Shown here: in pieces, positions 10,684 to 23,400 of the stretch
Numbering within the stretch: position 1 is the first letter of the stretch
Layout: each line of letters opens with the position of its first letter
Origin: a virus
DNA length: 43,389 nucleotides
Direction: 5' to 3' (one strand)
Virus record (IMG/VR): IMGVR_UViG_3300010370_000068
Span: 1 to 43,389 of that record
The notes under the pieces: model-generated
What the model saw: the letters and a program-made list of their open reading frames with translations, nothing else
The model's database searches: none
What the model was told of the DNA's origin: nothing
Translations under genes and position numbers: made by a program

Positions 10684-10811
10684 ATAAGAATAGTTCTTAT
10701 ATTCCTGGTCCTCCTAAAAAGTCTCGTCAAGGCGATGGTATGGGAACTAAGTACGCTGCGTCTTCTCGTAATAAAGCACGTAAAAAGTATAGGGGTCAGG
10801 GTAAAGGTTAA
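10656..10811 (+). CDS. Small Lys/Gly-rich cyanophage protein, 51 aa
   Basis: MAAKAKGGLNKNSSYIPGPP, KKSRQGDGMGTKYAASSRNK, ending KKYRGQGKG. It is strongly basic and looks disordered. The signature KAKGGLNKNSSYIPGPPKK recurs, as I remember, in most T4-like cyanophages, always as an unannotated gene near this position. A basic disordered peptide of this size may bind nucleic acid or a virion surface. SD site TTGGAGG upstream; the stop shares a base with the next ATG. Confidence 0.7.
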   Translation: MAAKAKGGLNKNSSYIPGPPKKSRQGDGMGTKYAASSRNKARKKYRGQGKG

Positions 10812-11401
10812 TGTATTTAATTGAAGGTAATGATGAGTGGAACTCTATTCATTCTGAAGACCTTTGGGTTTATAATAAACTATTCTTAAGTCGGGTTTTG
10901 GGTTATACTTGTGGTCCAGTTGGGACTACAGTTCCCCAACCCGACTTTTATATTGTCCGTCCGATGGCTAATTTTTTGGGTATGGGGCGTTTTGCTCGTA
11001 AAGAATGGATTGAATCTCATACAGATTCATTTCATCCTGGTGAATTTTGGTGTGAGATCTTTAAAGGTGAGCATTTAAGTGTAGATTTTCATCAAGAGAA
11101 AGCAGAACTTATTGTATTAGGTAGTCGTGAACAAGAAGAACCCTACTACAAGTGGAAAAAATGGGAAAAAATTGATCGAAATGTTGATTTTCCTGAGATT
11201 TTAAAAAATTTAAAGGGTAACTATGAGTGGATTAACTGCGAATTTATTGGAGATAAGTTAATTGAAGTTCATTTTCGTCAAAATCCCGACTTTCGCTATG
11301 GAAACTCAGTAGCAATACCAGTTTGGAACGATGAAAAGGTTGAAAATATGAGATTTATTGAAGACTCTGATTACCTACGCAAGGGTTTTTACGTCGAATA
11401 A
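10811..11401 (+). CDS. Conserved cyanophage hypothetical protein, 196 aa
   Basis: MYLIEGNDEWNSIHSEDLWV and the signature LGYTCGPVGTTVPQPDFYIV followed by RPMANFLGMG. The middle shows GEFWCEIFKGEHLSVDFHQ and the end DFRYGNSVAIPVWNDEK. I recall this as a gene present in most cyanomyoviruses between small genes and speD. The strand pattern with YIVRP, GEFWCEIF and LIEVHFRQNPDF resembles an ATP-grasp-like arrangement, but no catalytic set is convincing, so I leave the function open. Confidence 0.7.
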   Translation: MYLIEGNDEWNSIHSEDLWVYNKLFLSRVLGYTCGPVGTTVPQPDFYIVRPMANFLGMGRFARKEWIESHTDSFHPGEFWCEIFKGEHLSVDFHQEKAELIVLGSREQEEPYYKWKKWEKIDRNVDFPEILKNLKGNYEWINCEFIGDKLIEVHFRQNPDFRYGNSVAIPVWNDEKVENMRFIEDSDYLRKGFYVE

Positions 11402-11404
11402 ATA
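11397..11404 (+). promoter_or_regulatory. Candidate late promoter (AATAAATA)
   Basis: It overlaps the stop codon of the gene at 10811 and lies 35 bases before the speD start. It fits NATAAATA exactly. Confidence 0.5.
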
Positions 11405-11439
11405 AATTTTTACTAAAAATTGAGTTGAAAAATATTTCA

Positions 11440-11766
11440 ATGGGTAAACACCTACTCTTAGAGGTGTATGATGTTCAATTTGACTTGATCAATGACGTAA
11501 ATTCTCTACAAAACGTCATGATTAAAGGTATTGAACGTGCAAGAATGACAATTCTGAACACATTCTCACACTGTTTTCTGCCACAAGGGTGTACAGTTGT
11601 GATTGCATTGGCAGAAAGTCACGTTTCTTGCCATACTTGGCCAGAAAATGGATGTTTAGCAGTGGATGTTTATACTTGTGGTGAGGGAAATCCACGTCTA
11701 ATTGCTCTTGAAATTCTCAAATACTTGGATTCTGACAGATATTCTCTACGTGAAGTTGAGCGTTAA
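11440..11766 (+). CDS. speD: S-adenosylmethionine decarboxylase proenzyme
   Basis: Decarboxylates S-adenosylmethionine to supply the aminopropyl donor for spermidine. The short bacterial-type class (108 residues) is clear: AESHVSCHTWPENG carries Ser60, which becomes the pyruvoyl group after self-cleavage at Glu59-Ser60, and His65; Cys80 is in VYTCGEG. All three catalytic residues are present, so the enzyme should be active. It is a known auxiliary gene of T4-like cyanophages, thought to support DNA condensation or host translation. I chose the ATG at 11440 (MGKHLLLEVYDV); a TTG at 11425 is possible. Confidence 0.93.
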   Translation: MGKHLLLEVYDVQFDLINDVNSLQNVMIKGIERARMTILNTFSHCFLPQGCTVVIALAESHVSCHTWPENGCLAVDVYTCGEGNPRLIALEILKYLDSDRYSLREVER

Positions 11767-11774
11767 ATAGAAAT

Positions 11775-11825
11775 AAGGAGATAGCAACCTCCTTTATAAA
11801 AGTTCTGTTTTATTCATTAAAACAG
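11775..11825 (+). promoter_or_regulatory. Two hairpins in the leader of the gene at 11835
   Basis: AAGGAG (11775-11780) can pair with CTCCTT (11789-11794), which would sequester a Shine-Dalgarno-like sequence. CTGTTTT (11805-11811) pairs with AAAACAG (11819-11825), just before the GGAGCT that serves the ATG at 11835. The first may also be a weak terminator for speD. Confidence 0.4.
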
Positions 11826-11834
11826 GAGCTACAA

Positions 11835-12077
11835 ATGTCCAACTTACCAGTCGATAGAGACAAAAATTATATGTATGAGATGTGGGGAACAAATCGTTTA
11901 ATCACGGATTATGATAATGTTCCTCAAAAAAGAATTATTCAAGAGGTAATGCACGATACGGCACCAAAGCATGACTTTAAAAAACAAGTTGAGTTGCACG
12001 AAAAAATCAGAAATGATGAAGATTACGATGATTGGGACTATGGAACTGAACCAACATACGGATCTTCCTGGAAATGA
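11835..12077 (+). CDS. Acidic hypothetical protein, 80 aa
   Basis: MSNLPVDRDKNYMYEMWGTN, then RLITDYDNVPQKRIIQEVMH and an acidic, Asp/Tyr-rich tail (DEDYDDWDYGTEPTYGSSWK). It has a Shine-Dalgarno site (GGAGC) seven bases upstream. It lies between speD and gene 25, and a late promoter starts two bases after its stop. From memory, cyanophages often have an acidic small gene here; function unknown. Confidence 0.6.
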   Translation: MSNLPVDRDKNYMYEMWGTNRLITDYDNVPQKRIIQEVMHDTAPKHDFKKQVELHEKIRNDEDYDDWDYGTEPTYGSSWK

Positions 12078-12078
12078 A

Positions 12079-12086
12079 CATAAATA
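12079..12086 (+). promoter_or_regulatory. Late promoter (CATAAATA) of the baseplate operon
   Basis: Fits NATAAATA and lies 21 bases before the ATG of gene 25, in the 30-base gap after the previous stop. In T4-like phages such elements are read by the gp55/gp33 late sigma system. Confidence 0.6.
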
Positions 12087-12107
12087 AAAAAAGAAATTTT
12101 ATGTCCA

Positions 12108-12509
12108 ATGTCTGTTACAAGGATATCTAGATCGTTTAAAGATATTAGCTTATCCTTTGAACCACATCCCGTGACAAAGGATCTACCTATTTTGAAGAAT
12201 GAACGTGCAATTATGCGTTCAATTCGCAACTTAGTTGAAACAATTCCAATGGAAAGATTCTTTAATCCTCTTCTTGGTTCAAACGTTCGTTCAAGTTTAT
12301 TTGAATTCGTTGATTATGGTACTGCTTCCTTTATCAAGGATCAAATTAAGAACACAATTTCAAATTTTGAACCAAGAGTTGATAATGTTTCGGTGGTTGT
12401 TAGTCCTTTTCCAGATCTAAATCAATTTAATGTGACTGTTGTTTATGACATTATTGGGCAAGAGTTTCCAACACAAGAATATTCTTTTATTTTAGAGGCA
12501 GCAAGATAA
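12108..12509 (+). CDS. 25: Baseplate wedge subunit gp25
   Basis: At 133 residues it equals the T4 protein (132). The family core is visible: NERAIMRSIRNLVETIPMER (31-50), FNPLLGSNVRSSLFEF (52-67) and RVDNVSVVVSPFPDLNQF (90-107). gp25 is the lysozyme-like core-bundle component that joins the baseplate wedge to the central hub and forms the nucleus for the sheath. It is followed after one base by gene 6, as expected for a wedge operon. Confidence 0.93.
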   Translation: MSVTRISRSFKDISLSFEPHPVTKDLPILKNERAIMRSIRNLVETIPMERFFNPLLGSNVRSSLFEFVDYGTASFIKDQIKNTISNFEPRVDNVSVVVSPFPDLNQFNVTVVYDIIGQEFPTQEYSFILEAAR

Positions 12510-12510
12510 A

Positions 12511-14433
12511 ATGCCTTTTACTAAATTTACAAATCTAGATTTTGATCAGATTAAAACATCCATCAAAGACTATCTCCGTGCGAATTCTACATTCACGGAT
12601 TTTGACTTTGATGGATCTAATTTTTCTGTTTTAATTGATACATTAGCGTATAACACATATATTACTGCTTTTAATTCAAACTTGATTGTTAATGAATCTT
12701 TCTTAGATTCTGCAACTTTAAGAGAAAACGTTGTTTCTCTTGCTAGAAATATCGGGTACGTACCACGCTCTAGAACCGCCTCTACAGCGACTGTATCTTT
12801 CGATGTAGAAACATCAGCAAGCACATCTACACTGACCTTGCAGGCAGGTCTAGTGTGTGTTGGCGCATCAGATAATACCACTTATGTTTTTTCAACACCA
12901 CAAAATGTTTCTGCATCTGTGGTAAATGGAACAGCATCTTTTAATAATGTTGAGGTTAAAGAAGGAACATTTCTTAGAAAACAATTTACTGTTGATGGTT
13001 CTTTAGATCAAAAATTTATTTTAGATAATTCATTTGTTGACTCCTCAACAATAAATGTATATGTAAAGGGAACAAGTGATACTGGATTAGGTAGACAATA
13101 TAGTCTTGTAGATAATATTTTTACCATTGATTCTGGTTCTGAAATTTTCTTATTGCAAGAAATTCAAGATGAAAAATATCAAATCTTTTTTGGAGATGGT
13201 AGATTTGGTAAGAAACTTGAAAATGGTACAATTATTACAGTAAACTATATTATTACTGGTGGAAAAGATGGTAATGGTGTAAATGAATTTTCTTTTGCCG
13301 GAACATTTAAAGATTCAAGTGATAATACAATTGTTCCAACAAATACAATTACAGTTACCACAAATCAGAAATCACAAAATGGTTCTGACATTGAGAATTT
13401 AGATTCGATTAAATATTTTGCACCAAGACTTTACTCATCACAATATCGTGCAGTAACCAGTAGAGATTACGAAGCAATTATCAAATCAAAAGTTTATCCA
13501 GATACTGAATCAGTTTCGGTTATTGGCGGAGAGCAATTAAACCCACCACAATTTGGTAAAGTTTTAATTAGTATTAAACCTAAAAATGGCACATATGTGT
13601 CAGATTTTAATAAGCAGCAAATTAAAAATAAATTAAAGCAATACACAATTGCTGGTGTTGAACCAGAAATTATCGATCTTCAAGTTCTTTATATTGAAAT
13701 TGATTCTTCAATTTACTACAATTATTCTCAAGTTTCAAGTGTATCTGATTTAGAAAATAAAATTAAAAATTCACTTGTAACTTATGCACAGTCACCAAAT
13801 GTAAATACTTTTGGTGGTAGATTTAAGTACAGTAAAGTTCTTCAAGTAATTGATAATACCGACTCTGCAATTACTTCAAATATTACAAAAATAAGAATTA
13901 GAAGAGATTTAAAAGCAAAAATTAATACACCAACTCAGTATGAAATCTGCTATGGAAATCAATTTCATGTAAAATCATCTGGTTATAATATCAAATCAAC
14001 TGGATTTAAAATTAGTGGTGTTTCAGACACAGTTTATTTTACAGACACTCCAAATTCAGATCTTAAGACAGGAACAATATCAATAGTTAAACCATCACCA
14101 GTAATATCTGGAGTAGGAACAACATCTGTATCAAAGATACCAGTTGTTGTTAAATCTGCAGGCACAGTCAATTATGAAACTGGAGAAATATTATTGGGTG
14201 CTTTAACTATTACTTCAACTTCTTTACCAAATGATATTATTGAGATTCAAGCATTCCCAGAGTCAAATGATGTGATCGGTCTAAAAGATTTATACATTTC
14301 TTTTGACATTTCAAAAAGCACAATAAATATGGTTAAAGATGTAATTGCATCTGGTGATGATATATCAGGCGTGGTATTTTCAAAAGATTCTTATAGGTCA
14401 AGCTATTCTAACGGGGAACTAACGAGGTCGTAA
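12511..14433 (+). CDS. 6: Baseplate wedge subunit gp6
   Basis: 640 residues, T4 gp6 has 660. The start (MPFTKFTNLDFDQIKTSIKD), the DFDGSNFSVLIDTLAYNTY segment, and FGDGRFGKKLENG with the following ARLYSSQYRAVTSRDYEAI-type region match the gp6/baseplate J-like family. gp6 dimers form the inner ring of the baseplate around the hub and bind gp25 and gp53. A late region of about 150 residues (DTVYFTDTPNSDLKTG onward) is Thr/Ser/Gly-rich and probably cyanophage-specific. The stop is one base from the next start. Confidence 0.9.
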   Translation: MPFTKFTNLDFDQIKTSIKDYLRANSTFTDFDFDGSNFSVLIDTLAYNTYITAFNSNLIVNESFLDSATLRENVVSLARNIGYVPRSRTASTATVSFDVETSASTSTLTLQAGLVCVGASDNTTYVFSTPQNVSASVVNGTASFNNVEVKEGTFLRKQFTVDGSLDQKFILDNSFVDSSTINVYVKGTSDTGLGRQYSLVDNIFTIDSGSEIFLLQEIQDEKYQIFFGDGRFGKKLENGTIITVNYIITGGKDGNGVNEFSFAGTFKDSSDNTIVPTNTITVTTNQKSQNGSDIENLDSIKYFAPRLYSSQYRAVTSRDYEAIIKSKVYPDTESVSVIGGEQLNPPQFGKVLISIKPKNGTYVSDFNKQQIKNKLKQYTIAGVEPEIIDLQVLYIEIDSSIYYNYSQVSSVSDLENKIKNSLVTYAQSPNVNTFGGRFKYSKVLQVIDNTDSAITSNITKIRIRRDLKAKINTPTQYEICYGNQFHVKSSGYNIKSTGFKISGVSDTVYFTDTPNSDLKTGTISIVKPSPVISGVGTTSVSKIPVVVKSAGTVNYETGEILLGALTITSTSLPNDIIEIQAFPESNDVIGLKDLYISFDISKSTINMVKDVIASGDDISGVVFSKDSYRSSYSNGELTRS

Positions 14434-14434
14434 T

Positions 14435-17400
14435 ATGATACAAACTGGTTTTGAGTCTAGGGTAAAAATTCAACAAATTGTTGATAATCAGCTTCCAGAG
14501 TTTATCTTAGATGAAAGTCCAAAAGCTGCTGAATTTTTAAAACAATATTACATTTCTCAAGAATATCAAGGTGGAACTATTGATATTGCTGAGAATTTAG
14601 ATCAATATTTAAAATTAGATAATTTAATTCCAGAAGTTATTGTTGGGTCAACAACACTTACAGATTCAGTTGGTTCTGATGATACGGATATTACTGTAAG
14701 TAATGTAAAAGGATTTCCAAAATCATATGGTCTATTAAAAATAGATAATGAAATTATTACCTATACTGGTATTAATGGTAACACATTTACTGGTTGTGTT
14801 CGTGGTTTTAGTGGTATTACAACATATAGTGCTGGTATTACAGAAAGTAAGACTGAGAATTATACCGGTGATCTTATCTTTAAAACATCTGAAGCAGAAT
14901 CACATACTTCTGATAGTGTTGTAATTAATTTAAGTTCCCTATTTTTAAAAGAATTTTATAAAAAAATTAAATATTCTTTAACCCCAGGTCTCGAAAATCT
15001 TGATTTTGTAAGTGATTTAAACGTTGGAAATTTTATAAAAGAATCAAGAACTTTATATGAATCAAAAGGAACTGAAGAATCCTTTAGAATTTTATTTAAT
15101 GTTCTATTTGGTGAAACTCCAAAGATAATTAATTTAGAAAATAATTTAATTAAACCCTCATCTGCAACTTACGTTAGAAGAGAAGTAGTAGTTGCTGATC
15201 GTATTTCTGGCGACCCACTTTTACTTGCAGGTCAAACTATCAAAAAAACAACTGATGACAAAACAAGTGCATCAGTTTCTGAAGTAGAAGTTATTCGTAG
15301 AGCTGGAAAAGTATATTACAAACTTTTATTATTTGTTGGTTATGATGACGCATTTCCAACTATCACCGGTTCTTTCAATATTACCAGTAGCACAAAGAAT
15401 ATAGAAGCAGTTAATATTGGCGATTCTATTATTACAGTTGATTCTACAATTGGGTTTCCTGCCTCTGGAAAGATTTATTCTGGGGATAATGAAATTACAT
15501 ATCAAGAAAAAACTATTAACCAATTTTTAGGTTGTTCTGGAGTAACTTCAAGGATTGAAACTGCATCAACTATCCGTTCAGATGAAACTTATTATGGTTA
15601 TGAAAACGGCGATACTTCTAAAAAAGTTGAATTAAGATTTACTGGAGTATTATCAAATTTTGCACCATTATCACAATCAGCATCAGTAGATGAAGGTGAA
15701 AAAATAAAGATTAGAAATTTGGGTGAGGTGATTGAAAACCCAATAGAAAATCCAACATATAAAGAAATTTTTGCTAATAGTTGGATTTATAATACAAGTT
15801 CAAGATATCAAATAGGTAGTTACTCTTCGGGAAATATATCTCAAGTAATTTTAAAGGATGACGTTGATAAGTCTAGTTTAAAAGTTGGTGATACAATTGA
15901 AATTTTAAATAGAAATTCTGAGGTTATAATTGCCTCTAACTTGGTCGTAACTCAAATTAATGGAAAACAAATTAATACTAATGGTTCTTTTGAACTTAGT
16001 CCATCATTCGACTATGATATAAGAAGAAAACTTAACTACGCATCAAGTTCTAATGTTTCTTTAGAATATGAATCTTTAACATCTGATATTCAAAATTTAT
16101 ATGTTGAAGATGATAAGTTTATGTATGTTGCATCAAACTCATTACCATCTTATGAGATAACTAAAAATATTTTTGGTTATCAAGCATCTTCTGTATCCGA
16201 AAAAAATCCAGATACTGATAATTATTCAGTCATTAATTTTACTGATAAGGTATCTTTTTATTCTGGATCAGCAGTTTATTATGTTCCATCAGATTCCCCA
16301 ATTCCAGGTCTTTTGGAAAGAGTATACTATGTTGATGTAATAAATGATAGGCGTCAGATTAGATTATACACTTCATTATCTTTAGTTGGTTCTAGTGATT
16401 ATATTGAATTCGGAAATCTTACTCCAGGAACTCATACCTTTATATTAAACAGTCAAAAAGAGAATATAATTTCTGCACAGAAAATTTTTAGAAAGTTTCC
16501 TCTTAATGTTAATATTGGTGATGGACAATCTGATTTAACACCTGTTGGATCAATTGGAATTTTAGTTAATGGTGTGGAGATTACTAGTTACAAAACAAAT
16601 GATAAGGTTTATTATGGACCATTAGATTCAGTTGATGTTCTTAATAGTGGTTCTGATTATGACGTTATTAATCCACCATTACTATCACTATCATCAGGAA
16701 GTGCTCTTTTACAACCAGTTGTTAGTGGAAAATTTAAGAAAATTTATGTTGATCCGCAAGATTTTGATGTTGATACAGTTGTTTCAGTTGCAGTTACGGG
16801 AGGTAACGGTAAAGGAGCATCTTTTGAACCAATTATTGAATTAAAAAGTAGAAGCATTGAATTTGATGCGAAACAAATTGCATATGGTGGAGGATTAGAT
16901 ATTAGTGCGGAGACCATCACATTCTTAAGACCTCATGGTTTAGTTAATGGTCAACAAATTATTTACAATCCAGGCAATAATGATTCTATTGGAATTGGAA
17001 CTTTTAACGGTCTTAATACGGATACTGGATCGACTTTAAAAACAGATACAATTTATTATGCAAAATATGTCAATGATACAACTATTCAGATTTATGAGAG
17101 ATTATCTGATTACAGATCGGGAATTAATACTGTGGGATTTACCACAATTGGTAATTCGGGAATTCATAAATTTTCAACAGATCTCAAAAAAACTTTAAAA
17201 GAAATTAAAATTATTGAACCAGGATCTGGATATGAAAATAGAAAATTAAGAGTTAACCCATCTGGTATATCTACCGTTAATAGTACAATTTCATTTACAA
17301 ATCATGGTTTTTCTGATGGAGAAATTATATCATACACATATCAAACAACTGGCATTTCTGGATTATCTACATCTAATCAATATTATATTTTAAAAGTTAA

Positions 17401-20400
17401 TGATGATACTTTTAGACTTGCAAATGCTGGAGTTGGTGGAACAGATCCATCATATTATCAAAGAGGAAAATTTGTAGAATTTTCAAATACAGGATCTGGA
17501 TATCAAATATTCAGTTACCCGCAAATATGCTTGAGTGTAAATTACACTAGCTCTAATCTTGAGAGTACTCAAACAAAAGGAACAATAAGTGCAACACCTG
17601 TTATTACTGGTAGTATTGTAGATGTTTATGTTTATGAAGGTGGTTCAAATTATGGATCTGAAATTTTAAATTTACATAAAAAACCCAAAATTACCATTAA
17701 AAATGGTAAAAATGCACAACTAAAACCAGTTGTTGTAAATGGAAGTATTTCTAATGTCAATATTCAATTTGGTGGTAGTGAATACTACTCTATGCCAAAT
17801 ATTAAAGTAATAGGTGAAGGGACAGGTGCTATAATTAAACCTATTGTTACAAACAACAGAATTTCGGATGTAGTAATTATAAATCCTGGAGTTGGTTATG
17901 TATCTTCAACCACTAGACTTGTTGTTGAGTCTGCAGGAAAAGGTGCGATTCTAAATCCGAATGTAAGATCTATAAATGTAAATAAAAATCTTTTATATGG
18001 TGAAGAGAATGATACTAGAGAAATTGCAAATGAAATATTAACGTCATCATATTATAACTTACAATATAGTGTTTGTGGTTACTCTGAAAATATTCAAAAT
18101 GAATTCGGAGATGATGGAACCCAGCATTCTAAAATTATTGGTTGGGCATATGATGGAAATCCAATTTATGGTTCTTATGGTTATTCTGATCCAAAAGATG
18201 ATAACTCTTCAATTAAAAGACTTTTATCTGGTTATTCATTAAATACGTCTAATATACAAAATAGACCTTCATCTTTTGATAATGGATTTTTTGTAGAAGA
18301 CTATGTATTTACTAACAGTGGAGATCTTGATGAATATAATGGTAGATTTTGTGTAACTCCTGAATTTCCAGATGGTGTATATGCCTACTTTGCAACATCT
18401 GAGGATAATTTATCTGGAAATCTTATAGGTCAGTTCCCATACTTTATTGGAGAAAGATTTAGATCTAAATTTATTTCAGAAAATTCATACTTAGATCAAA
18501 CTTTCGACTTTAACAATTCTAAACTTATTAGAAATACTTTACCATATAAAGTAAATGAAACTTATGCTGGAAATGACTTTATTATCGAGTCTAATGAAAT
18601 TATAAATCAAATTACTGTAGTAGATTCTATAACTTCTGGTTCTATTGAAAATTTTGATATTATAGACTCTGGTAATGATTATAAAGTTAATGACCTATTA
18701 AGATTTGATCAAAGTGCTGCTGGTGGTTTTGGTTTATCTGCACAAGTTTCTGAGATAACGGGAAAAGATGTAGTTGATATTAATTCGACGATAACTTCAT
18801 ATGACGATTCAATTTTTACTTGGGAAAATAATAATCAAGTAAAAGTTACTATATCTCCATATCACACTTTTAATAATTTAGATTATGTAACTATTTCAGG
18901 GTTTTCAACGTCATTAAGTGCTTTAAATGGTTTTACTCAGATTGGAGTAAGCACTGTTAGTTCAATTCTCTTTAAAGAAATACCAGCTTACTCAATTGCA
19001 GGTGTTGTAACTGATATTTACGTTTCTAGTATACCAGAAAATATCTCAATAGGAAGTAGCATTAAAATTGATAATGAAACCTTATCTGTAATTAATACTT
19101 ATAGAACTGATAATGTCCTAAGAGTTGTTAGAGAATCTACAGGTTCTGCCCATACTGCAACATCTATTGTCAATTTCTTACCAAATAGTTTTACGATTAA
19201 TAAACCAGTTTCATACTTTAATTCTAAAGTAAATGATATCTATTATTTCAACCCAAAACAATCTGTTGGTGTTGGTAGTACTTCTGGTATTGGTATTTCT
19301 ACAACTTATATTCTAGGAACTCGCAATATTCCAATTTCAATTCCAACACAAACAATCTTCCTTCCTGATCATAATTTTTCAACTAATCAGCAATTAATTC
19401 TTAGAAAATTACCATCTTCGTCTGCAATTTCTGTTGCAAATACTGGAGGTAGTTCTACATTCAATCTTCCTCTTTCTGGCGACTCTCAGATTGTTTATGC
19501 CATTAAAAAATCAAGAGATCATATTGGTATCGTAACACAAATTGGGTTGACAACCACCACAAATGGTTTGTTCTTCTTGACTAATGGATCTAATGATTAT
19601 CGTTATTCGATAGAGTCTAATTTTACTCAAATTAAAGGTGACATTACCAGCATTAAGTCAACAGTTTCTGTTTCCACTTCACACAATCTTTATGATGGTA
19701 ATGAAATTAATTTGACAGTAAAACCAAATTTATCAGTAGGAATTGGTACTAGTACTTCAATTAAGGTAAAATATGATTCTATTAGAGAAAAACTTATTAT
19801 CAATCCAATAGAATTTAGTTCTTCTGGTATTAATACAATTACTGATGAAATTTTAATAACAAATCATAAATTAAGAACTGGAGATAAAGTAATTTATTCT
19901 TCTGCAGGCACTGTTGCATCTGGACTAACGACTGGCATTTATTTTGTTTACAAAGTAGATAATAATATAATCAAATTATGTGAAACATTTGTAGACTCAA
20001 TATCCAATCCACCAATAGTCGTAGGTATTACTAGTGCTCCAGCATCAACTCATCAACTTGGACCTGTTAATCCGCCTTTAAATGTTATAAGAAATAATAA
20101 TTTAATATTTGATTTATCAGATACTTCTCTATCTGGTTACAATTTTAAATTATTTTATGATGATGAATTCAAAGATGAGTTTATTTCCACTGGATCTACT
20201 AATACATTTTCAGTATCTGGTGTTGGAACTGTAGGTGTGTCGTCAACTGCATCATTGACTTTAAACTATAGTGAAAATGTACCTCTCAATTTATTCTATA
20301 ATTTAGAAAAATCTGGTTACATTAGCACTGCTGATATAGAGGTTAATACTTATTGTAAAATATCATTTACAAATAGCGTCTATACTGGTTCATATCCAAT

Positions 20401-23400
20401 AAGTGGTGTTGGTACAACAACTTTCCAAATTTCTTTACCATACTTACCAGAAAATCTGAATTATACTTCAAGTGATTGCGATACTTTATTATATACTACT
20501 AATTCCTTATCAGCATCTGGTGGTATTAGTAAAATTAGAACGGTATCTTCTGGTGTTGGATTTAATAAGATTCCAGCATTTACAGGAACAAATTCTGAAA
20601 ATGGCGAAGGTGCGTATATAATTGCAAAATCTTCTACAATTGGTAATATTAATCAAACAAGAATTTTAAATGAAGGATTTGAATATCCTTCTGATAAAAC
20701 TCTAAGACCAACTGCTGACATACCAAAACTCTTAATTATTAAAGACGCTAATACTATTTCTGGAATAACAATAACAAACAATGGTAGAAACTACCTAAGT
20801 GTTCCAGATTTAATTATTACAAATTCGGAGACAGGTGAAAAAATTGATTCTGGACTACTAACTGCTAATTTGTTCGGTACAAGTGTAGGGTCAGTTAACA
20901 TTGTTAAAGAACCTAAGGGTCTTCCATCAGTACCAGTTAATATTGTATGTATTAATAATACTAATGGCGTTGGAATTAAAACAGTTACTACATCTTCATC
21001 TGGAATTGTTACTTGTTATCTTGTAACACCTTTAAGTGGATTTGGAACTGAACCATTTGCTGTTGGAGACAAGATATTTGTAGAAGGTATACAAAAGTAT
21101 AGTAATGATGGTGACGGATTTAATTCAGAAAATTATGGTTACAATTTCTTTACAGTTACTGCATATGAAAATGGAGGAACATTACTTACAAGAAAACTTG
21201 AATACAATCTATCAGGTTTTTCTACTAATGTAGGTGTTGCTAAAACTGAGCAAGAATCTTATGGTTTTATAATAAATTATGATAACTATCCAAGATTTGA
21301 AGTAACTCAAGAATATTCGCCATTTATAATTGGAGAATTTTTATCAGTCCAAAGTCAACTTGGTTTTGAATCTCAAGACTTGAGAGTAGTTGAAGATAAT
21401 GAAAACTACATCAAAGTTTTTGGTAACTATAAAATCAACACTAATGATATTATTCGTGGCGTTCAATCTGGAAATATTGCTAAAGTTGATGATGTTAAAG
21501 TAACAACTGGTTATTTTAACATTGGATATGGGTCAACACAAAGAATTGGTTGGTCTAATGATATTGGCAAACTAGATGAGGATACTCAAGTCATTGCAGA
21601 TAATGACTATTATCAAAATCTATCCTATTCAATAAAGAGTAAGCAAAGATGGGAGGATATTGTTACCCCAGTAAATAGCATTCTACACCCAAGTGGATTG
21701 AAAAATTTTGCAGACACTGTAATTACTGATAGTGTTGGAGTTGGTAATACTAATGTAAGTGATTCAATACAAATTCTTTATGATATTATAGATGAAAGAA
21801 GAGTAGACACAATCAATAATTTTGATTTGGCTATCGATGTGGATACAGTTGAAAATTCTTCTAGATATTTGAAATTTAAAAATAAAAAACTTGCAGACTA
21901 TATTGAATGTAGAACAAATAGAGTTCTTGCAATAGATGACATTAGTGAAGATTTTGCAAGTTCTGAAGTTACAACAAGTGGATTCTTAAGAATTTCAATT
22001 ATTAATCCATCATACAGGTACAATAGATATTTGGTTCAAATTACAAATAGTGATAACAGTCAAATTCAACTTACTGAAGTAATAGTTATCAATGATGATA
22101 ATAATGTATATACATTAGAAAAATCAAGTATCAGCAACTTGGAAGATCAGATTGGTGACATTGAAGGTTATATTGATGAAGATAATAGTTTGTATTTAAA
22201 GTTTACCCCATATGATGAATTTAATAATGATTATAAATTAAAAGTTCTTAATGACAAATTTGCATCTTTCTCTAGTGGTATAGGAACATATTCGGTTGGA
22301 TTTGTCGATCTAATAGGATCTAATGTAGCAATATCATCTAATACCACAAAAAGTTTGATTACTAAGAATGTAAACAAAATAGAGGCAATATACTCAAATA
22401 TTCATATTCTTAATCAATCTACCAATGAAATGAATTATGTTGAAATTTATTTGGATCACAATGGTACAGATACTAATATTACTGAACTGTACTTTGATTC
22501 AAATAGCGATTTAAGTTCTAACTTTATTGGTTCTTTTGGCGCATCTATTTCTGGAGGAGTTCTGACTTTAGATTATACAAATACTTCTGATATTGATATT
22601 ATTGTTAGAAGTAAAAATATTGGATTTAATACTACTGGAGCGGGTATTGGTACATATAGATTTAAGAAGACTGGTCAGGGAGATGGTTTTGAAAGAACAG
22701 TTAATTATGTTTCAAATTTCTCGAACGTTTCTTCAGCATCTACCGTTGTATCTTTAAGTATACCTGAATTTACTTCAGTTAAATCTATAGTAAGAGTTAG
22801 TATTGGTAATACAAGTTCATTACATCAAGTAATGATGATTAATGATGGAACAAATACTCATACAGTTCAATATCCAGCACTATCAATTGGTAGCACTTCT
22901 GGTATTGGTAGTTTTGGTGGAGTAATTTCTGGATCTAATGCTAACCTAATTTTCTACCCAGATCCTTCTATTTCTGGAACTTTTGAAGTCTTATCTTTCA
23001 ATGAAAAATTCTATACTGATATTGATTCAGTTAACCAACCATCAAGTTTAGAATATGCAAGCATTATTGAGTCTATTCAAGTTGGAAACTATTTTTCTGT
23101 CAATAGTGATAACTTAAGTAAAACAAACTTTAGTTTAACATATGATGGGTATCCAATTTTTATGAGGGAGTTTAATCCTTCAGATAGCAGTGTTTTAAAC
23201 TTATCTACTGGCGAATTTAACATTCCAAATCACTTCTTTAATACTGGCGAAAGATTGATTTATACTCCAAAATCAACTTTCTTAGGGGTTGGGCAAACTT
23301 CCGTTGGTATTGGATTAACTTTGACCTCTGCAGGTATTGTCACAAATCGTTTACCTGAAGAAGTATATGCTTATAAAATTAATGCTGATAAGTTTAAATT

